A stretch of DNA of 64,000 nucleotides from Bacillota bacterium (GTDB lineage: Bacteria > Bacillota > Clostridia > Lachnospirales > Lachnospiraceae): positions 1 through 64,000 of the forward strand of contig JAEYPP010000001.1 of NCBI GenBank assembly GCA_023410575.1. The letters are read 5' to 3'. Numbering within the stretch: position 1 is the stretch's first letter; each line of letters starts with the position of its first letter. The notes under the pieces were generated by a model. The model saw only the letters and a list, made by a program, of their open reading frames with translations. It made no database searches and had not been told where the DNA came from. Made by a program: the position numbers and the translations under genes. Of this stretch, positions 59,262-64,000 are shown one piece after another.

Positions 59262-62015
59262 ATGACAAGAATAATTATTGAGTCGGTAAAATATCTGAGC
59301 ACCTTATTCATTGCATTATATGCTTTTATCGCGTTTCGTGTTGTTTTGATGAAACCTGGTAAGGCAAGAGATCGACGAACGCGTTTCATGACAGTGCTTA
59401 TGTATCTCATACATGCCATGTATTTTTTGGCACTTTATGTAAGTACTCAAAACCCGCAAATTTTAGTCTTATATGGGGCACAACTGTTTATGTTCATTGG
59501 TTTTGGTGCTCTTTATCAAGTAAGCTACAAAAAGATGTCATTGCCAGTATTTCGAAATATGATGATGTTGTTGATGCTTGGATTTATTATGATTACTCGT
59601 TTATCACTTGAGTTGGGGATACGACAGTTTTCAATAGCAACCATATCATTAGGGATTTGTTTAATTGTTCCAATGATGATTAATCGATTTCGTACTCTGC
59701 GTAACCTCTCATATTGGTATGCAGCAGCTGGTATCTTAACCTTATTATTGGTCTTGTTTTTAGGTGATGTTCAAAATGGTGCTAAAAACTGGATTGAAAT
59801 TGGTGGTATAGGATTTCAACCTTCAGAATTTGTTAAGTTACTATATATATTTTTTGTCGCATCCGTATTGAGTAAAAAGCATGATTTTAAACATGTCATC
59901 ATTGTATCTGTTATTGCTGCAATTCATGTAATTATTCTTGTGTTGGAGAAAGATTTGGGTGGTGCCTTACTCTTTTTTATTACCTATATTATTATGCTCT
60001 ACTCTGCGACTGGTCTTAAGAGATATTTGGTATGTGGGGGAATTGGTGGTGTTATCGCATCTGTTCTAGCTTATCAGATATTTGGGCATGTTCGAGTTCG
60101 TATCACAGCTTTTCTAGATCCTTTTGCAGTGATTGAAAAGGAAGGGTATCAAATCACGCAATCCTTATTTGCAATAGGAACTGGCGGATTTTCTGGAATG
60201 GGGTTAACTCAAGGGTTACCTTCTAATATACCAGTGGCAGAGAGTGATTTTATCTTTTCTGCAATCTCAGAAGAGATGGGTGCAATCGTTGGAATTTGTA
60301 TCTGCTTAATTTGCCTGAGCTGTTTTATTATGTTCATTAATATATCGGTTAAGTTTAAGGATCCATTTTATAAAATTACAGCGCTTGGCCTTAGTACAAT
60401 GTATATTTCACAAGTGTTTCTTAACATTGGCGGAGCAATTAATTGCATCCCATCCACAGGAGTTACCTTGCCTTTAGTAAGTTATGGAGGTACTTCTGTG
60501 TTGAGCAGTGTTATTATGTTTAGTATCATTCAAGGAATGTATGTACTACACATGCGAAGAGAGGAAACTGGAACCCAAGTTGCGGTGGAAAATGAAGTAG
60601 AAATTGCTAGTACGAAAAAGTTTTATAATAGTTCCATCTTATCACTCACTTATGTATTTTCAGCACTATTATTTTTAGTTGTTGGCTATTATAGTTATTT
60701 TGTCGTAGTGCAAGGAAAGTCCTATATCAATAATTCGTACAATAAACGTCAAGATCTATTAGCAAACTATATTACTCGTGGGAAGATATTGTCTGCTGAC
60801 CAACAGATTCTTGCGCAAACAATTTTGACGGAGGATGGAGAGGATGTACGTGTCTATCCTTATAATGAAGTTTTTTCTCATGTCGTTGGTCGTGTTGACC
60901 ATGGGAAAACGGGAATTGAACAATCGGAAAGTTTTTCTTTATTAACAACGAATGAAAATCCTTTTATCCAAATAATTAATACTTTAAGTGGTGAAAAAAA
61001 TGTAGGAGATAATGTAGTTACTACCTTAAATGCGAGATTACAACAAGCAGCATACGATGCTTTAGGTAATCATCAAGGTGCTGTTGTCGTATTAGAGCCA
61101 TCAACTGGAAAAATACTTGCAATGGTTTCAAAACCTGATTATGATCCTAATACAGTAAATCATGATTGGGAGAAACTGAATGCAAATAGTAATTCACCAC
61201 TGCTTAATCGAGCAACACAGGGATTGTATGCACCTGGTTCGACATTCAAGATTTTGACAACGTTGGAATACATCCGTGAAAATCCGAATTATGAAGATTA
61301 TGAATATAACTGTAAAAGTGAAGATAAGTTCAATCAAGTTACCATCCATTGCGCAGGAGGCCTCATCCATGGAAAGGAAGATTTAAAGGAGTCCTTTGCT
61401 AATTCTTGCAATACGTCTTACGCAAATCTTGGAATTACACTTAATATGAATCGTTTTCAAGAACTTTGCACTAGTATGTATTTTAATTCAACATTACCGA
61501 TCAATCTAAAAACAAGTCAATCTAGTTTTGTGTTAAATGCCAATAGCGATTTGGTGGATTATGCTCAAACTGTGATTGGGCTTGGAAAAACGCAAATCAC
61601 ACCACTTCATAATGCAATGATTGCAGCAATCGTTGCAAATGATGGTGTTTTAATGAAGCCATATTTGATTGATCACATTGAATCAGCATCAGGAAATATA
61701 ATATCAAGTAATGAACCCGAAACTATAGGAACGAAGATTTCACCATCAGAAGCAGAGCTTTTGACTGAATTCATGGCAGAGGTTGTCAAGAGTGGAACTG
61801 GTACAAAGCTGTCTGGGATGAAGGTATCAGTAGCAGGAAAAACGGGAACTGCAGAATACGAAATTGGTAAGAATCCTCATGCTTGGTTTGTTGGATTTGC
61901 ACCAGTAGAGAACCCTGAAATTGTAGTTAGTGTTATTGTTGAGAGCGCTGGTAGTGGTAGTAAATATGCTGTACCGATTGCTAAAAAAATTCTACAAGCC
62001 TATTACAACAATTGA
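59262..62015 (+). CDS. SEDS (FtsW/RodA) - class B PBP fusion: glycan polymerase plus transpeptidase
   Basis: 917 residues, the length of two proteins in one frame. Residues 1-about 430 are a polytopic SEDS domain: I-E-I-G-G-I-G-F-Q-P-S-E-F-V-K near 180, L-E-K-D-L-G-G near 227, S-D-F-I-F-S-A-I-S-E-E-M-G near 328, and P-L-V-S-Y-G-G-T-S near 404. A membrane helix (about 456-478) starts the PBP part: catalytic serine S-T-F-K near 660-663, S-C-N near 713-715, K-T-G-T near 860. It should polymerise glycan and cross-link it. The U32 gene ends 11 bases upstream. Single-chain fusion of normally separate partners is the notable feature. Confidence 0.92.
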   Translation: MTRIIIESVKYLSTLFIALYAFIAFRVVLMKPGKARDRRTRFMTVLMYLIHAMYFLALYVSTQNPQILVLYGAQLFMFIGFGALYQVSYKKMSLPVFRNMMMLLMLGFIMITRLSLELGIRQFSIATISLGICLIVPMMINRFRTLRNLSYWYAAAGILTLLLVLFLGDVQNGAKNWIEIGGIGFQPSEFVKLLYIFFVASVLSKKHDFKHVIIVSVIAAIHVIILVLEKDLGGALLFFITYIIMLYSATGLKRYLVCGGIGGVIASVLAYQIFGHVRVRITAFLDPFAVIEKEGYQITQSLFAIGTGGFSGMGLTQGLPSNIPVAESDFIFSAISEEMGAIVGICICLICLSCFIMFINISVKFKDPFYKITALGLSTMYISQVFLNIGGAINCIPSTGVTLPLVSYGGTSVLSSVIMFSIIQGMYVLHMRREETGTQVAVENEVEIASTKKFYNSSILSLTYVFSALLFLVVGYYSYFVVVQGKSYINNSYNKRQDLLANYITRGKILSADQQILAQTILTEDGEDVRVYPYNEVFSHVVGRVDHGKTGIEQSESFSLLTTNENPFIQIINTLSGEKNVGDNVVTTLNARLQQAAYDALGNHQGAVVVLEPSTGKILAMVSKPDYDPNTVNHDWEKLNANSNSPLLNRATQGLYAPGSTFKILTTLEYIRENPNYEDYEYNCKSEDKFNQVTIHCAGGLIHGKEDLKESFANSCNTSYANLGITLNMNRFQELCTSMYFNSTLPINLKTSQSSFVLNANSDLVDYAQTVIGLGKTQITPLHNAMIAAIVANDGVLMKPYLIDHIESASGNIISSNEPETIGTKISPSEAELLTEFMAEVVKSGTGTKLSGMKVSVAGKTGTAEYEIGKNPHAWFVGFAPVENPEIVVSVIVESAGSGSKYAVPIAKKILQAYYNN

Positions 62016-62040
62016 CAGATTTTATTGAATCGATTACAAT
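62012..62040 (+). promoter_or_regulatory. Promoter of the Big_2 protein gene
   Basis: TTGACA at 62012-62017, 17 bases, TACAAT at 62035-62040, starting at the stop codon of the fusion gene. It gives the downstream genes an independent start. Confidence 0.7.
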
Positions 62041-62061
62041 ATAAGAGAATAAAGACATGAG

Positions 62062-62097
62062 GCGACATCTATGGATATACACTTGGATGTCGCTTTG
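62062..62097 (+). terminator. Hairpin between the fusion gene and the Big_2 gene
   Basis: GCGACATC (62062-62069) pairs with GATGTCGC (62086-62093), followed by TTTG. It may end the fusion-gene transcript, but it also lies just after the promoter at 62012, so it could be a 5'-leader structure. Confidence 0.5.
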
Positions 62098-62125
62098 TAT
62101 TATTAAATGAAATGGAGAAAAAGGC

Positions 62126-63442
62126 ATGAAAGGTAAGTTTTTGTTGACAGGATTTGTACTAATGTTGTGCACAATTATGCTATTTGGAAGTGAAGTAAGT
62201 GCTGCACAGAAAAGAAATCTAACTTTAGATGGGGATGTAGTTGGGGGAACAACGAAAGAATCCGTTACTTATACGATGGAACCAAAAAGTGCAGGTACAG
62301 TTAAAGTAAAGGTATTTTATGCTAGTCCATATTCAATGAAGGCAGTGCTTAAGAACTTATCAACTAATATGGAAAAAGAAATTCAATCTACTTCTGTGGA
62401 TGGAAATAATGTTATTGAGTTTGAGTACTGTGCACATAAGGGAAAGTATGAATTAACTCTTGATTTTGTAAATGGTAGTAGTGAAATTAAGTATCGTGTT
62501 GAAGCAAAGTTTTCGCAAGTTGGTTCATCAACTAGCAACAGTTCTATGAAAAACCCTAAAGAAATATTAAACGTTGATCGTAAATTAGGTGTTGTTGGTT
62601 TTGGGGAAGAGATGGATTGTTATAAATTAGCACTGAAAGGGCAAGAAACGATCAAGCTACATATGCGAAATAATTCTACTGATTCTCTCATAGTGAAAGT
62701 ATATGATACATATAAAAATTTAATTAAACTAGAATTTGTAACGCCAGAATTTGGGTTCAAGGAACTAGAATTTATTGATGCAAATGGAGTTTATTATATA
62801 ACACTAGAGCAAAACGTAGTAAATGGATTAGGTATTAGCTATGCATTAACAGCAGGTGATTATGTGGCGATTTCGAAGTTGAGTTTATCAAAATCTAAGA
62901 TGACACTTAAGGTTGGTGATATAAAAACGATAAAGGCTACGGTAACACCAAGTGATGCGACGGAGGGTTATACATTTAAATCTAGTAATAGTAAGATTGT
63001 GTCTGTCAATAGTTATGGAAAAATTAGAGCTATAAAGGCTGGTACTGCAACAATTAAAGTATATTCTAACAACGGAAATGTGGTAGCAAAGTGCAAGATT
63101 ACTGTTAAAAACGCACCAACTCCAGTACCAACGAAAGCACCTACCCCAACAAAGGCACCTACTCCAGTACCAACCAAAGTTCCAACAAAAATAGAGGTAA
63201 CTGAAATCAAAGCAGATACCAATATGTATATTATGAAAGTTGGAGATGAAAGAAAAATTAAATATACAATAAGTCCTTCGAATACAACGAACAAAACTGT
63301 AACTTTTTCTAGTAAAGATAAGTCTATCGCAACAGTTGACTCCAAGGGTGTCATTACAGCAGCTTCTTCAGGAAGAACTATCGTTCATGGAACGACAAGC
63401 AATGGCAAAAAAATGGTTATCACTATTGTAGTTTCGCAATAA
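62126..63442 (+). CDS. Secreted protein with two Big_2 (Ig-like) domains
   Basis: 438 residues. Signal peptide (about 1-26), an N-terminal beta region (about 30-240; resembles bacterial pre-peptidase or carbohydrate-binding folds), then two bacterial Ig-like group 2 domains (about 252-328 and 355-436; pattern V-G-D-x-x-x-I-x-x-x-V-T-P-S-x-A-T, G-K-I-x-A-I-K-A-G-T-A-T-I) joined by a P-T-P/V-P-T-K-A repeat linker (about 330-352). No LPxTG, SLH or other anchor, so it is free or wall-associated through the domains themselves. It follows the SEDS-PBP fusion and precedes the kinase-like gene. Confidence 0.85.
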   Translation: MKGKFLLTGFVLMLCTIMLFGSEVSAAQKRNLTLDGDVVGGTTKESVTYTMEPKSAGTVKVKVFYASPYSMKAVLKNLSTNMEKEIQSTSVDGNNVIEFEYCAHKGKYELTLDFVNGSSEIKYRVEAKFSQVGSSTSNSSMKNPKEILNVDRKLGVVGFGEEMDCYKLALKGQETIKLHMRNNSTDSLIVKVYDTYKNLIKLEFVTPEFGFKELEFIDANGVYYITLEQNVVNGLGISYALTAGDYVAISKLSLSKSKMTLKVGDIKTIKATVTPSDATEGYTFKSSNSKIVSVNSYGKIRAIKAGTATIKVYSNNGNVVAKCKITVKNAPTPVPTKAPTPTKAPTPVPTKVPTKIEVTEIKADTNMYIMKVGDERKIKYTISPSNTTNKTVTFSSKDKSIATVDSKGVITAASSGRTIVHGTTSNGKKMVITIVVSQ

Positions 63443-63456
63443 TAGGAGTAAACGAT

Positions 63457-64000
63457 ATGAACATGAATGATTTGAAAAGTGGAGAACCATTTTTTCGAGA
63501 GTGGTATATCGATCATTGCATCGGTACATCACAAGGTGGTTTTGCATTTAAAATCTTCCGTGAGAAAAATGGGCAACGTGAATTTAGTGCCATGAAAGTT
63601 TTTGGTATTCCAAGAGATAAAATAGAGCAGGATAGTGTGTGTTCTGATGAATCAGAGGATGATGCTAACGCATGCTATTACAAAGAACTTGTAACAGATA
63701 TTTATCGTGAAATATGTCTCTTAGAAAAGTTACCAGATCGACAACATATCGTTTCTTATGAAGATCATATGATTTTTCAACGTAGTAATGCAGTTGGATA
63801 TGATATATTTATTCGAACGGAATTGTTAGAAGAGTTTCGCGAAAGTGTAAATGCTTCATTTATGACATTTCAGGACGTGATTTTTCTTGGTAAAAATATT
63901 TGTGATGCGATTGATCTTTGTGAGAGAAATCATATTGTTCATGGAAATATATGTCCAGAATGCATCTATCTATCGGAACATGGCCAGTATAAACTTGGTG
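63457..64000 (+). CDS. Kinase-like protein with degenerate catalytic loop (partial)
   Basis: 181 residues visible; the gene runs past the window. AGGAG lies 8 bases before the ATG. Kinase N-lobe features: a glycine-loop I-G-T-S-Q-G-G-F-A-F-K (about 22-32) and F-S-A-M-K-V-F with the ATP Lys near 48. The C-lobe loop reads H-G-N-I-C-P-E-C-I-Y-L where active Ser/Thr kinases have H-R-D-x-K-P-x-N-I; catalytic Asp, Lys and Asn are all replaced. Predicted pseudokinase or altered kinase. The DFG region is beyond the window end. Its position after the wall-synthesis fusion suggests a role in wall-growth control. Confidence 0.8.
   Translation, partial: MNMNDLKSGEPFFREWYIDHCIGTSQGGFAFKIFREKNGQREFSAMKVFGIPRDKIEQDSVCSDESEDDANACYYKELVTDIYREICLLEKLPDRQHIVSYEDHMIFQRSNAVGYDIFIRTELLEEFRESVNASFMTFQDVIFLGKNICDAIDLCERNHIVHGNICPECIYLSEHGQYKLG

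Noticed and set aside
63109..63185. Tandem repeats in the Big_2 protein gene
   Set aside because: They encode a normal Pro/Thr/Lys linker between Ig domains, common in clostridial secreted proteins; no independent DNA element.

Overview
The window is AT-rich, low-GC Gram-positive DNA. Canonical AGGAGG ribosome sites, many TTG/GTG starts, TTGACA-17-TATAAT promoters, a T-box leader, spore genes (an alpha/beta SASP, YlbJ), a class D sortase and a conserved ylb block all point to the Clostridia. A pectin methylesterase and a TRAP/hexuronate cluster point to a plant-polysaccharide-degrading Lachnospiraceae, with Lachnoclostridium (Clostridium) phytofermentans the closest organism I can suggest from memory. 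It is a chromosomal housekeeping segment: no phage, transposase, CRISPR array, rRNA or tRNA was seen.

Layout. 0-6.5 kb: a TetR gene with an unusually clean two-operator promoter, an MFS exporter, a DUF218 protein, an isochorismatase-like hydrolase under a perfect palindrome, and a PadR-DUF1700-DUF4097-PspC envelope cassette. 6.7-20 kb: argS, a DUF815 ATPase, hisD behind a complete-looking histidine attenuator with its own leader peptide, a PQQ-type beta-propeller protein, an SH3-membrane-Tudor-like protein, a HAD phosphatase, a YtrA-like regulator with an ABC transporter, and a DUF1015 protein. 20-30 kb: a YhbD-like regulator with a bactofilin-like protein, fabV, T-box-controlled dapA, an apparently cytoplasmic pectin methylesterase, an RNA methylase, nfo, a class D sortase and an alpha/beta hydrolase. 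30-42 kb: tcdA, a stand-alone MetH activation domain, YhhN-like, DUF523 and YgjP-like proteins, a SASP gene, then the ylb block: rsmD, coaD, a coiled-coil protein, ylbJ, tmcAL, pta-ackA, DUF177 and rpmF. 42-48 kb: an AraC regulator divergent from a TRAP transporter (dctP-dctQ-dctM) with uxuA and uxuB. 48-64 kb: rubrerythrin, a chemoreceptor, a YprB-like nuclease, cardiolipin synthase, a YvyF-like zinc ribbon protein, ruvAB, zapA, a U32 protein, a single-chain SEDS glycosyltransferase plus transpeptidase, a Big_2 surface protein, and the start of a kinase-like gene whose catalytic loop is degenerate.

How the genes work together. The TRAP/uxuAB cluster should import a uronate and turn it into 2-keto-3-deoxygluconate; pta-ackA makes ATP and acetate from acetyl-CoA. 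Amino-acid supply is controlled by RNA leaders (His attenuator, T-box on dapA). ruvAB, zapA, the SEDS-PBP fusion, the Big_2 protein and the kinase-like gene lie in one direction and suggest a DNA-repair, division and wall-growth neighbourhood.

Most interesting for follow-up: the his attenuator, the fused SEDS-PBP enzyme, the predicted pseudokinase beside it, two related long palindromic elements placed between convergent genes, CpG-rich hairpin islands behind terminators, a Q/N-rich prion-like segment in the DUF1700 protein, and a trans-envelope SH3/Tudor-like protein. I found no clearly unprecedented multi-gene system.
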